In this document: positions 1 through 9,401 of the stretch, piece after piece
Layout: every line of letters begins with the position of its first letter
Position numbering within the stretch: position 1 is the first letter of the stretch
From: Actinomycetes bacterium
GTDB lineage: Bacteria; Actinomycetota; Acidimicrobiia; Acidimicrobiales; RAAP-2
Length of the DNA stretch: 64,000 nt
Direction: 5' to 3'
Assembly (NCBI GenBank): GCA_021798955.1
Contig: JAJZBK010000002.1
Location: 89,716-153,715, forward strand
The notes under the pieces: model-generated
Seen by the model: the letters and a program-made list of their open reading frames with translations, nothing else
The model's database searches: none
Told to the model about the DNA's origin: nothing
Made by a program: the position numbers and the translations under genes

Positions 1-168
1 AGCCGACGCTGGAGCCGACGCTGGAGCCGACGCTGGAGCCGACGCTGGAGCCGACGCTGGAGCCGACGCTGGAGCCGACGCTGGAGCCGACGCTGGAGCC
101 GACGCTGGAGCCGACGCTGGAGCCGACGCTGTAGCCGACGCTGGAGCCGACGCTGGAGCCGACGCTGA
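1..168. repeat. 12-bp tandem repeat, 14 copies
   Basis: The unit AGCCGACGCTGG is repeated head to tail 14 times from the first base of the window. Copy 11 ends in T and copy 14 ends in A; the other copies are identical. In the frame of the downstream gene it encodes Ala-Asp-Ala-Gly repeats. The array may continue to the left of the window. Confidence 0.97.
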
Positions 169-1435
169 CCAGGAGGCCCCTCCCCGCCCACGCCTGTCGT
201 CCACCCCGATCGGACCGGCACCACCGGCACGACTCGTGGGGCTCGGCGCCGTACGCCCCCCACTGCGCCCCGGCCCTCCACCGGCACCGCCTGCTCGACG
301 ACCACCTGCTCGACCCGTTGCCTCTGCGACCGCGCCGATAGCGCCGGGACGCCCCGGGCAGACGCCGTCGGGGAGCACTGCATCGAGTGGCCTCGGTCGA
401 CCGAGCGGTGAGATAAGCGTCCCCGGCCAGGAAACGGGGCTCAGCGAACCTTCCGAATCGGCCGTCTCGCTGCTCGCCAGCGACCCCGGAGGGCTCGCTT
501 CCGACTCGAACACGTTGCTCGACTCGGAGCCATCGACCTCCGCGCCCAGTCACGTTCCGGCGACCACCTCCCCTCCCATTGCATTAGCGGACGGCGACCA
601 CGAGCCGGAGCTGGCGTCCGACCACGAGCCGGAGCTGGCGTCCGACCACGAGCCGGAGCTGGCGTCCGACCACGAGCCGGAGCTGGCGTCCGACCACGAG
701 CCGGAGCTGGCGTCCGACCACGAGCCGGAGCTGGCGTCCGACCAGCCAGAGGGCTTCGACGAGGAGATGGGCGAGGGCATGCTCTCGATCCACGACCTCT
801 TGCTCACCCCGGAACGGATCGAACCGGTCGCCGAAGAGTCCGACCCCGTCATCACGGACCTTGGCGTCCCGGCTCCCCGTCCTGTGGCAGCGACATCGGT
901 GCCCGTGGCGTCGGCATCACTCGAACCAGAGACGAGCACGAACGAGCCAGCACCGATCCCAGGCGTCGAGGAGCCGAGCCCAGACCCGGCTCCTGTCCCC
1001 ACCGTGCCAGCGGCACACCTGAGCACCGCGGAACGACCGGCCGTGGCCAGTGCCACCGCTCCCAGCGAGACGCCCCGCGTCGAGGCAGGCAACGGGGCCG
1101 GGACCGTGGGAGCAGCCGGCGCCATCGCGAGCGCTGCCGGCGACCACGACAGCCAGCCGGCGACCCCCCGACCCTCGGCTTCGCCACCCATCGACCGGCA
1201 TGCACGAGACAGCGAACCGCCGACTTCCGGCTTTGCCACGGCTCCGAAGCCCGCCGGAGTCAAGGGGGGTCCCGAATTCCCCGACATCCTGAAGATGGCT
1301 CTCGACGGGAGCTCCCTGGCCGACGTCGTCACCGTCCAGTACGACGGGGCTAGCCCCCGGTCTCGCGAGCCTGGCCAGACCCGAGCGTCAGAAGACGACG
1401 AGGGCGGAAAGCGTCGACGCCGTCGACGACGCTGA
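2..1435 (+). CDS. Repeat-rich low-complexity protein, 5' end outside window
   Basis: The frame is open from base 2 to a TGA at 1433-1435, so the protein probably begins left of the window; an internal GTG at 236 would give 399 residues. I do not recognise the family. In order it contains about 14 ADAG-type tetrapeptides, a Pro/Ala-rich stretch, six exact copies of the octapeptide DHEPELAS (596-739), a long Ala/Pro/Thr/Ser-rich acidic linker, a short more ordered segment near the end (PEFPDILKMALDGSSLADVV), and a highly basic C-terminus of seven arginines. No signal peptide or membrane segment is visible in the part present. The acidic body and basic tail suggest a disordered protein able to bind nucleic acid or a polyanion, but that is inference. 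A globular domain may lie upstream of the window. Confidence 0.6.
   Translation, partial: ADAGADAGADAGADAGADAGADAGADAGADAGADAGADAGADAVADAGADAGADADQEAPPRPRLSSTPIGPAPPARLVGLGAVRPPLRPGPPPAPPARRPPARPVASATAPIAPGRPGQTPSGSTASSGLGRPSGEISVPGQETGLSEPSESAVSLLASDPGGLASDSNTLLDSEPSTSAPSHVPATTSPPIALADGDHEPELASDHEPELASDHEPELASDHEPELASDHEPELASDHEPELASDQPEGFDEEMGEGMLSIHDLLLTPERIEPVAEESDPVITDLGVPAPRPVAATSVPVASASLEPETSTNEPAPIPGVEEPSPDPAPVPTVPAAHLSTAERPAVASATAPSETPRVEAGNGAGTVGAAGAIASAAGDHDSQPATPRPSASPPIDRHARDSEPPTSGFATAPKPAGVKGGPEFPDILKMALDGSSLADVVTVQYDGASPRSREPGQTRASEDDEGGKRRRRRRR
596..739 (+). repeat. 24-bp in-frame tandem repeat, 6 copies
   Basis: Six perfect copies of a 24-bp unit beginning GACCACGAGCCGGAGCTGGC encode DHEPELAS. 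DNA-level identity, not only protein identity, points to recent expansion by slippage or unequal recombination. Confidence 0.96.
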
Positions 1436-1490
1436 GGGCCTCGGAGGGCGCTGCGCCAGGTTCTCGAGCCGTCGCTGCCATCATGGCGTC

Positions 1491-2039
1491 ATGCAGTCAC
1501 GTCGCCCCACCCCAGTCGGGTCGCCGGCCAGAGGGCGCGCCGGTCGCCTCATCGGAGCCCTGGCGCTGACAGCGCTGACCCTGGCCGCCTGCGGAGGCAA
1601 CCCACAAGGGGCCACTCCGGCCACGTTCGGCAACTCGGTCGGCCTGCACGACCTCCTGGCTGGCCAGCCATACGAGGTCACTACCCGAACGATCCCCGGC
1701 CTCGGGTCAGTACTGGTCACCGGGCAGGGGCTGACCCTCTACCTCTTCGTGCCCGACCACCGGTCGGTACCAACCTGCTACCAGATCTGCTCCGTGCAGT
1801 GGCCCCCCGACCTCCTGCCGGCTGGCGTCGCACGGCCGGTCGCTGGCCCCGGAGTCTCGGCGAAGCTGCTCTCGACCGTGGCTCGTACCAACGGCTCCCG
1901 TCAGATCACCTACAACGGCTGGCCGCTCTACCGCTGGTTGCCAGACACCGCACCCGGGCAGGCCACCGGGCAGGGGCTCTACAACCTGGGCGGTCAGTGG
2001 TGGGTCATCGACGCGGCCGGACGAGCCGTGACCCGCTGA
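1491..2039 (+). CDS. Secreted lipoprotein with PF03640-type repeats
   Basis: The 182-residue protein has a basic N-terminus, a hydrophobic segment (residues 21-33) and a lipobox LAAC at about residues 31-34, so it should be exported and lipidated. Two copies of the short repeat typical of the Lipoprotein_15/COG4315 family follow: one around [10 protein letters not shown] with Cys and a Trp-Pro pair (residues 80-105), and one around [13 protein letters not shown] to GGQWWVIDA (residues 140-175). The function of this family is not established; members are common in actinobacteria. It lies about 100 bp upstream of ahcY with no sign of cotranscription beyond orientation. A CATCAT hexamer lies 6 nt before the ATG, a possible weak -10 for a leaderless message. 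Confidence 0.85.
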   Translation: MQSRRPTPVGSPARGRAGRLIGALALTALTLAACGGNPQGATPATFGNSVGLHDLLAGQPYEVTTRTIPGLGSVLVTGQGLTLYLFVPDHRSVPTCYQICSVQWPPDLLPAGVARPVAGPGVSAKLLSTVARTNGSRQITYNGWPLYRWLPDTAPGQATGQGLYNLGGQWWVIDAAGRAVTR

Positions 2040-2142
2040 AGCGCTGGTCGTCACGGGGGGCACCCACTGCAGCACTGACCGCCTCGGAGACGAGGCGGGC
2101 CCTCGGCTACCGTATCGAGGTCGTCGCACCCAAGGAGCCTTG

Positions 2143-3591
<1,449 letters not shown>

Positions 3592-3622
3592 CCAGGCGCC
3601 ACCCAACCGGCCACCGGGAGCC

Positions 3623-3904
3623 TCAGCCGGCCGGGAGCTTCCAGCCCTGGCGCTCGGCGATCTCCTTGCAGGTGGGACAGAGCGGGTAGCGCTTCGGGTC
3701 GCGACCGGGTACCCACACCTTGCCGCACAGCGCCCGAACCGCCGTACCGTTGACGATCCCCTCGACCACCGTCGGGCCTGCAGACACGAAGTCACCGCCG
3801 TCGGGCGTGAAGCCCTCCAGCACGATATGGGACATCCGTTCATGGTCCCCGTCGAGCTGGGGTTCACTGCGGGTGGGTGCAAGTGTGGTTCCGACCTCCG
3901 TCAT
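3623..3904 (-). CDS. DUF3039 family protein
   Basis: A 93-residue protein matching the actinobacterial DUF3039 family. The diagnostic core is ALCGKVWVPGRDPKRYPLCP followed by TCKEI, with three cysteines that could form a metal site together with the DGDHE stretch near the N-terminus. Function unknown. A GTG at 3922 in the same frame would add six residues; ATG 3904 gives the usual family length. The gene is convergent with ahcY (31 bp between stops) and divergent from maf. Confidence 0.88.
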   Translation of the reverse strand: MTEVGTTLAPTRSEPQLDGDHERMSHIVLEGFTPDGGDFVSAGPTVVEGIVNGTAVRALCGKVWVPGRDPKRYPLCPTCKEIAERQGWKLPAG

Positions 3905-3982
3905 CACCCTATGGTCGCGCACACCGTGGACGGAGAGGGACGCCCTGGCGAGCCCGTCGGACCAGCCCTCGTCCCAGGGCCC

Positions 3983-3988
3983 TAGGCT
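3983..3988 (+). promoter_or_regulatory. -10 element (TAGGCT) of leaderless maf
   Basis: TAGGCT is followed by six bases and then GTG 3995. The same hexamer with the same 6-nt spacing precedes the riboflavin synthase and marR starts, so transcription probably begins at the start codon. The six bases GGAGGA between them could instead act as a ribosome binding site for GTG 4001. Confidence 0.5.
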
Positions 3989-3994
3989 GGAGGA

Positions 3995-4648
3995 GTGACC
4001 GTGTGCTCCGACCCTTCGCCGCGCGCGCCACTGAGGCCTGCGGCACGGCGGCTGATCCTGGCCTCCGGCTCGCCGGCTCGCCTCCGGCTCCTGCGTGACG
4101 CCGGGTTCGCTCCCGACGTGGTGGTGAGCGGCATCGACGAGGGAGCGGCCGACGCTCCCGATACGGCCTCTCTTGCCCTGGCCCTGGCCGAGCGCAAAGC
4201 GCTCGCCGTGGCTCGAGCGGACGGTGACGCCGTGGTCGTCGGGTGCGATTCGCTCCTCGACGTGGACGGGCAGCGCTTCGGCAAGCCCGGGTCGGACGAG
4301 GAGGCGATCCGCTGGCTACGCGACCTGCGCGGTCACACCGGTGTCCTGTACACCGGCCACTGCCTGGTCGACGAGGCGACGGGTCGGAGCGTCTCTGCCG
4401 TCGAGGGCACGACCGTCCGCTTCGCCGAGACGAACGATGACGAACTGGCCGCCTACGTCGCCACCGGTGAGGCCACCTCCGTGGCAGGGGCGTTCACCCT
4501 CGATGGGCGCTCGGCTCCGTTCGTCGACCATGTGGTCGGCAACCCGAGCAACGTCATCGGCCTGAGCCTTCCGCTGTTCAGGAAGCTCCTGGCCGAGCTC
4601 GGCTTGGCCGTCTACGAGCTGTGGAGCCAGGTCGGCGATCGTGGCTGA
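3995..4648 (+). CDS. maf: Maf-like nucleoside triphosphate pyrophosphatase
   Basis: A 217-residue Maf/HAM1-fold protein. Family members hydrolyse dTTP, UTP or modified NTPs to the monophosphate, which is thought to clean the nucleotide pool and affects septation. Motifs seen: LILASGSPARLRLLRDAGF at residues 19-37 (SPxR nucleotide-binding loop), VVGCDSLLDVDG at about 82-93 (catalytic Asp region) and FGKP just after it. The end overlaps dus by 8 nt, so the two are probably cotranscribed and coupled. Start choice: GTG 3995 (leaderless, see the TAGGCT element) or GTG 4001 (preceded by GGAGGA); they differ by two residues. Confidence 0.92.
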   Translation: MTVCSDPSPRAPLRPAARRLILASGSPARLRLLRDAGFAPDVVVSGIDEGAADAPDTASLALALAERKALAVARADGDAVVVGCDSLLDVDGQRFGKPGSDEEAIRWLRDLRGHTGVLYTGHCLVDEATGRSVSAVEGTTVRFAETNDDELAAYVATGEATSVAGAFTLDGRSAPFVDHVVGNPSNVIGLSLPLFRKLLAELGLAVYELWSQVGDRG

Positions 4649-5888
4649 CGTGCTCCTCGGCACACCCGTGGTGGCCACGCCCGGCGGGCCACCACCTGCA
4701 CCGGAGGTACCGCCCACCAGGACGGCGGGTGCCGCTCCGCCAAAGGGCCCGCGGCACGTCGCCGGGCCGTTGGCCATCGGACCCATCACCGTCGACCCGC
4801 CGGTCGTGCTCGCCCCGATGGCCGGCGTGACGAACGTCGCCTACCGGCGGCTCTGCCGCAGCTACGGGGTGGGGCTCTACGTGAGCGAGATGGTGACGGC
4901 ACGGGCGCTGGTGGAAGGGAACGTCAAGACGCTCCGGATGGCCACCTTCGCCGACGACGAGCCGGTCCGCAGCGTGCAGCTCTACGGCGTCGATCCCGCC
5001 GTCGTCGGGGCAGGGGTCCGCCGACTGGTCGACGAGGTCGGAGTCGACCACATCGACCTCAACTTCGGCTGCCCGGCGGCCAAGGTGACCCGTCGTGGCG
5101 GTGGAGCGGCACTCGTCGCCCGACCAGTCCTCCTCGGCTCGATCGTTGCCGCCGCCGTGCACGCGGCCGGGCCGGTACCCGTCACCGTCAAGTTGCGCCT
5201 CGGCGTCGACGATGCCCACCGAACCTACGTCGCCGCCGGGCGCGCCGCCGCCGATGCCGGTGCCGCCGCTGTGGCCCTCCATGCCCGCACGGCCGAGCAG
5301 CACTACAGCGGGCACGCGGACTGGTCGGCGATCGGCGAGCTCAAGTCCGCCGTCACCGACGTCGCCCCCGTCCCCGTGCTCGGCAACGGGGACATCTGGG
5401 AGGCAGCCGACGCCCTGGCCATGGTGGCCGAGACGGGGTGCGACGGGGTCGTCGTCGGCCGTGGCTGTCTCGGACGTCCGTGGCTCTTCCGCGATCTCGC
5501 CGACGCCTGGGCCGACCGCGAGGTCAACCCTCCCCCACTGCTCGGCGAGGTCGTTGCCGTCATGCGACGCCACGCCGAGCTGCTGGCTGATGCCTTCGGG
5601 GAGGACCTGGGCGTCCGGCAGTTCCGCAAGCACGCGGCGTGGTACCTCACCGGCTACCCCGTGGGCGGTGCGTACCGGCGGGAGCTCGGCCTCGTGAGCG
5701 ACCTGGTCGGCCTCGACGCGCTCCTCGAGCAGGCCGACCCGACGCTTCACCTTCCTCCCGAGGCGCTGCGGGCACCCCGCGGTCACACCGGCGGGCCCCG
5801 GCCGGTCCAGCTCCCTCCTGGGTGGCTGCATCGAGCGACCGATCCGACCCCGCCCGAGGGCGGCGACGAGCTCGTGTCGGGCGGATGA
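4641..5888 (+). CDS. dus: tRNA-dihydrouridine synthase
   Basis: A flavin enzyme that reduces uridine to dihydrouridine in tRNA. The TIM-barrel part begins at PVVLAPMAGVTN (residues 54-65). The catalytic cysteine is Cys144 in DLNFGCPAAKVTRRGGG. HARTAEQHYSG and VLGNGDIW, and the FMN-phosphate loop GVVVGRGCLGRPW, follow in the expected order. The first 50 residues are a low-complexity Pro/Ala extension, so the true start could be further in; GTG 4641 is kept because it overlaps the maf stop. A tail of about 40 Pro/Gly-rich residues follows the C-terminal helical domain. DusB-like by length and motif order. Confidence 0.95.
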   Translation: MADVLLGTPVVATPGGPPPAPEVPPTRTAGAAPPKGPRHVAGPLAIGPITVDPPVVLAPMAGVTNVAYRRLCRSYGVGLYVSEMVTARALVEGNVKTLRMATFADDEPVRSVQLYGVDPAVVGAGVRRLVDEVGVDHIDLNFGCPAAKVTRRGGGAALVARPVLLGSIVAAAVHAAGPVPVTVKLRLGVDDAHRTYVAAGRAAADAGAAAVALHARTAEQHYSGHADWSAIGELKSAVTDVAPVPVLGNGDIWEAADALAMVAETGCDGVVVGRGCLGRPWLFRDLADAWADREVNPPPLLGEVVAVMRRHAELLADAFGEDLGVRQFRKHAAWYLTGYPVGGAYRRELGLVSDLVGLDALLEQADPTLHLPPEALRAPRGHTGGPRPVQLPPGWLHRATDPTPPEGGDELVSGG

Positions 5889-5925
5889 CCCCCACGTCGA
5901 CTCTCACCCCAGGACCACCCTCCCG

Positions 5926-7524
5926 ATGATCACTGCCTCGTCCCTCACCGTCGAGATCGGCGGCCGGCCGCTGGTCGACGACGCGTCGTTCACCATCGAC
6001 GCCGGCGACAAGGTCGGCCTGGTGGGACGCAACGGCGCCGGCAAGTCGACCATCTTGTCGGTCCTCGTCGGCGACGCGTCCTCGGTCGTCCGCTCGTCAG
6101 GAGAGGTGCGCGTCGCCGGCACCGTCGGCTTCCTCCCTCAGGTCCCGGTCGAAGGGGGTCTCGGCCTCGAACCGACCGGGTTCTCCCATGTGCTCTCGGC
6201 CCGGGGTCTCGACGTGCTCGACGACGAGCTCCGCGTCGCCCGTGACCAGATGGCCAAGGACCCCTCCTCCGAGAACATCGCGCGCTTCTCCGACCTCGAG
6301 GAGCGCTTCCGGGGCCAAGGGGGCTACGAGGCCGAGGCGGTCATGGCCCGACTGGCCGCCGGCCTGGGCCTCGACGAAGACCTGCTTCTCGAGGAGATCG
6401 ACCGCCTCTCGGGGGGCCAGCGCCGGCGCGTCGACCTCGTGCGCGCCCTGTTCCACCAACCCGACGTGCTCGTCCTCGACGAGCCGACCAACCACCTCGA
6501 TCGTCCCGCCAAACGGTGGCTCACCGAAGAGCTCGAGCGGTTCCGCGGCGGCATCCTGGTGGTCAGTCACGACCTGAAGCTCCTCGACCGGTCGATCACC
6601 AGGGTCCTGCACCTCTCCGGTGGCCGCCTGAAGGCGTTCGCGGGGACGTACTCGTCCTACCTCGAACAGCTCGAGGCCGACACGGTCCGCCAGGAGCGGT
6701 TAGCCGCCCACGAGGACGCAGAGATCGCCCGGCTATCCGCGCTGGCGGACGCCATGCGGGGGAGCACCAACCGACGGGCTCGCACCGCCAAGTCGCTCGA
6801 CCGCAGGGTCGACCGGTTGGCCGCTACCCGGACCTCGGTGACCGCCCGGGAGCGGGCCAGCACCTTCCGCCTGCCGGCGCCCCCCCGCTCGGGAACCGTC
6901 CCCGTCGAGGCTCGCCAGCTCTCCGTCCGCTACGGCGACCTCGTCGTCCTCGCCGGCCTCGACCTCGTCGTCGGGCGGGGGGACCGGGTCGTGGTGGTCG
7001 GCCGCAACGGCGCCGGCAAGTCGAGCCTGCTCCGCTGCCTGGCCGGTGCCCAGCAACCGAGCACCGGCCGGGTGACGGTCGGTCCGAACGCCGTCGTCGG
7101 CTACTTCGCCCAGGACCACGAGCAGGTCGACGCCGACACGACCGTGCTCGGCAACATCGACGACCACCTGCTCACTACCGAGACGGAGCGACGTCGCCTG
7201 CTCGGCTCTTTCGGGCTCACCGGCGACGTCGCCAACCAGCTCCCGGCCACCCTCTCAGGTGGTGAGCGGGCCAAGCTCGGCCTTGCCATGCTGGCCGCCG
7301 GAAGGGCGAACGTCCTCGTCCTCGACGAGCCGACGAACAACCTCGACCCACCCTCGATCGAGGCGGTCGGGACCATGCTCGGCGCCTGGCCGGGGACCGT
7401 CGTCGCCGTCAGCCACGACCGCGCCTTCGTGGAGGCGCTCGCACCGACACACTGCGTGCTCCTCCCCGACGAGGTGGTCACCCACTGGGACGACGCCTAC
7501 CTCGAACTCGTCGAAGCCCGCTGA
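5926..7524 (+). CDS. ABC-F family ATPase
   Basis: A soluble protein of 532 residues with two ABC ATPase domains and no membrane segment, the ABC-F layout of ribosome-acting translation factors and antibiotic-resistance proteins. First domain: Walker A GRNGAGKST at about residues 35-43, signature LSGGQRRRVDLVRALF, Walker B VLVLDEPTNHLD. The linker (about residues 240-320) is helical and Arg-rich, as in P-site tRNA-interaction motifs. Second domain: GRNGAGKSS, LSGGERAKLGLAML and VLVLDEPTNNLD. The substrate or ribosomal role cannot be decided from sequence alone. It follows dus after 37 bp. Confidence 0.93.
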   Translation: MITASSLTVEIGGRPLVDDASFTIDAGDKVGLVGRNGAGKSTILSVLVGDASSVVRSSGEVRVAGTVGFLPQVPVEGGLGLEPTGFSHVLSARGLDVLDDELRVARDQMAKDPSSENIARFSDLEERFRGQGGYEAEAVMARLAAGLGLDEDLLLEEIDRLSGGQRRRVDLVRALFHQPDVLVLDEPTNHLDRPAKRWLTEELERFRGGILVVSHDLKLLDRSITRVLHLSGGRLKAFAGTYSSYLEQLEADTVRQERLAAHEDAEIARLSALADAMRGSTNRRARTAKSLDRRVDRLAATRTSVTARERASTFRLPAPPRSGTVPVEARQLSVRYGDLVVLAGLDLVVGRGDRVVVVGRNGAGKSSLLRCLAGAQQPSTGRVTVGPNAVVGYFAQDHEQVDADTTVLGNIDDHLLTTETERRRLLGSFGLTGDVANQLPATLSGGERAKLGLAMLAAGRANVLVLDEPTNNLDPPSIEAVGTMLGAWPGTVVAVSHDRAFVEALAPTHCVLLPDEVVTHWDDAYLELVEAR

Positions 7525-7606
7525 CGCCCGACGGGGAGCGGTGCCGACTGCCCGGAAGCGCCGACCATGCGTGCCCGATCCGGGAGCCAGCCACGACGGA
7601 CACCGG

Positions 7607-7612
7607 TAGGCT
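7607..7612 (+). promoter_or_regulatory. -10 element (TAGGCT) of leaderless riboflavin synthase gene
   Basis: TAGGCT, then six bases, then ATG 7619. No purine-rich ribosome binding site lies in the six bases, so initiation on a leaderless mRNA is the simplest reading. Confidence 0.55.
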
Positions 7613-7618
7613 CGGCCC

Positions 7619-8095
7619 ATGGATCGCATCGGAGTGGTCGACACCATGTTCGCCCGCTACGACATGGGCGCCGAGGCGGTGGGCGAGCTCGAGACCTGCC
7701 CCGGCTACGGGGAGCGCTTCGAGGTCATCCGCCGGACCGTCCCCGGGTTCAAGGACCTCGGAGTGGCGTGCAAGCGCCTGGTGGAGCTCGACGACTGCAA
7801 GATCGTCGTCGCCCTCGGCATGCCCGGCAAGGCTCCGATCGACCAGGTGTGCGCCCACGAGGCGTCCCAGGGGATCATGCTCGCCCAGCTGCTCACCTCG
7901 ACCCACGTCCTCGAGGTCTTCGTCCACGAGCACGAGGAGGAGGACCCGGCCAAGCTCGCCGAGGTGTGCGTCAACCGGGCCCGGAAGCACGCCCGGAACG
8001 CCTACTGGATGCTGTACGAGCCCGAGCAGCTCGCCCGTCGCGCCGGCCAGGGCGTACGCCAGGGGTACGAAGACGCCGGTCCGTTGGGGACCTGA
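7619..8095 (+). CDS. ribC: Riboflavin synthase, archaeal type
   Basis: A 158-residue protein that resembles the archaeal riboflavin synthase family (paralogous to lumazine synthase), not the bacterial two-domain RibE. The reaction is dismutation of two 6,7-dimethyl-8-ribityllumazine to riboflavin and an aminopyrimidine. Diagnostic blocks in order: IGVVDTMFARYDM at the N-terminus, RTVPGFKDLGVACKRL, ALGMPGKAPIDQVCAHEASQ, GIMLAQLLTSTHVLEVFVHE, and the C-terminal GQGVRQGYEDAGPL. The length fits the archaeal enzyme (about 155). It is a single gene: no other rib genes lie nearby, and it is followed by hairpins and a convergent gene. Riboflavin feeds FMN/FAD and also coenzyme F420-dependent metabolism, for which biosynthetic genes occur later in the window. 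Confidence 0.88.
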   Translation: MDRIGVVDTMFARYDMGAEAVGELETCPGYGERFEVIRRTVPGFKDLGVACKRLVELDDCKIVVALGMPGKAPIDQVCAHEASQGIMLAQLLTSTHVLEVFVHEHEEEDPAKLAEVCVNRARKHARNAYWMLYEPEQLARRAGQGVRQGYEDAGPLGT

Positions 8096-8099
8096 CGGT

Positions 8100-8129
8100 C
8101 CGACCGTCGGTCGGTGCGGGGTTCCCCGC
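8100..8129 (+). terminator. Two small hairpins after riboflavin synthase gene
   Basis: CCGACC-GTC-GGTCGG (8100-8114) and GCGGGG-TT-CCCCGC (8116-8129) form two perfect six-pair stems just past the stop codon. There is no U tract, which is usual in GC-rich actinobacteria. Confidence 0.45.
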
Positions 8130-8190
8130 GGCGGCGGTGGCGCCCCGGACTCGCGAGGCGGGGGTCGCCCCGAGGCGTCAGACCGAGGCG

Positions 8191-9300
8191 TCAGACCGAG
8201 GCGTCGCGAGGAAGCCCGAGCGTGCGCTCGGCGATGATGTTGCGCTGCACCTCGGCAGTTCCCCCGCCGATGGTGAGCGCCCGGGCGAAGAGCAGCCCGA
8301 AGTGCCAGATGGCATCGTCGCCATCGGCCGCCACCAGGCTGGCTGGACCGTCGAGGTCGGCCGCCAGCTCCATCACGTGCTGGCCGTGCTCGTCGGCCAG
8401 CGCCTTCCGCACCGACGCCTCCGGGCCGGGGGACAGACCGGCGACCGCCGCGGAGACGGTACGGAGCCGAAGCAGGCGCAGGAGCTCTCCCTCGACCCAC
8501 ACCCGGGCCAGCCGCTGGCGCGCCACGGGGTCGTCGCAACCACCACGCCGGCGGACCCGGTCGACGAGGTCGGCAGCCGTCGGTCCCATCCCCCACAAGG
8601 CCCCGGACCCCGACAACGACACGCGCTCGTTGCCCAAGGTCACCTTGGCCAGGGACCACCCCTGGCCCTCGGCACCCACCAGGTTGTCGGCGGGGATCCG
8701 CACCTCGTCGAAGAAGACCTCGTTGAACGTATGCACGCCGGTGAGGTCGACGAGGGGACGAACGGTGATGCCGGGCGTGTCCATCGGGCAGATGAAGTAC
8801 GAGATGCCCTGGTGCTTGGGAGCCTCCGGGTCGGTCCTCGCCAACAGGATGCCGAAGGCAGCCAGATGGGCGTAGGACGTCCACACCTTCTGGCCGTTCA
8901 CGACCCACTCGTCGCCGTCCCGAGTGGCCGTGGTGGCGAGCGAGGCGAGGTCGGAGCCGGCGCCGGGCTCGCTGAAGAGCTGGCACCAGAACTCCTCGCC
9001 GGCCAACAGGGGAGGCAGGTACCGTTCCTGTTGACGGGCGGTCCCCGCCGCCACCAACGTCGGGCCGGCCCAGCCGATCCCGATCGGGTTGTTGGGCCGA
9101 CGGACACCGGCACGGGCGAGCTCGTCGTCGAGCACGAGCTGGGTGACGGCATCGGCGCCGATCCCCCAGGGACGGGGCCAGTGCGGAGCCACATAACCGG
9201 CCTCGGCCAGCTGGCGTGGCGAGGGGTCCGGATGGGCGGCCAGCCACGAGCGCACCGCGTGGCGGCGGGGGTCGTCACCGGGAGGAAGGGCGAAGTCCAC
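8191..9300 (-). CDS. Acyl-CoA dehydrogenase
   Basis: An FAD-dependent enzyme introducing an alpha-beta double bond into an acyl-CoA. The 369 residues show the family order: LFSEPGAGSDLASLAT (residues 109-123, FAD/substrate loop), VVNGQKVWTSYAHLA, a middle beta domain with FFDEVRIPADNLVG, and the C-terminal LTIGGGTAEVQRNIIAERTLG. This resembles actinobacterial FadE enzymes used for sterol side chains or branched acyl-CoAs; the exact substrate is unknown. It is divergent from the acyl-CoA ligase at 9402 (101 bp gap) and likely works with it. The start is GTG 9300, seven bases after TACGCT, consistent with a leaderless message. A 13-bp partial repeat (8176-8208) lies at its 3' end. Confidence 0.94.
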   Translation of the reverse strand: MDFALPPGDDPRRHAVRSWLAAHPDPSPRQLAEAGYVAPHWPRPWGIGADAVTQLVLDDELARAGVRRPNNPIGIGWAGPTLVAAGTARQQERYLPPLLAGEEFWCQLFSEPGAGSDLASLATTATRDGDEWVVNGQKVWTSYAHLAAFGILLARTDPEAPKHQGISYFICPMDTPGITVRPLVDLTGVHTFNEVFFDEVRIPADNLVGAEGQGWSLAKVTLGNERVSLSGSGALWGMGPTAADLVDRVRRRGGCDDPVARQRLARVWVEGELLRLLRLRTVSAAVAGLSPGPEASVRKALADEHGQHVMELAADLDGPASLVAADGDDAIWHFGLLFARALTIGGGTAEVQRNIIAERTLGLPRDASV

Positions 9301-9307
9301 GACGAGG

Positions 9308-9313
9308 AGCGTA
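9308..9313 (-). promoter_or_regulatory. -10 element (TACGCT) of acyl-CoA dehydrogenase gene
   Basis: On the minus strand TACGCT is followed by seven bases and GTG 9300, matching the TANNNT leaderless pattern seen at other genes here. Confidence 0.42.
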
Positions 9314-9401
9314 GGCTCGACGTCCAGCCGGCGTCACCTCGGAGCCTGGGCGGTCTGGGCGATGGCGCCCGCACCGGCGGCGGACGGGCTCGGGACAGAG
9401 G

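Noticed and set aside
1-168. CRISPR-like array of short repeats
   Set aside because: Units are directly contiguous with no spacers and no cas genes; it is a coding tandem repeat. The same holds for the arrays at 59043 and 61095.
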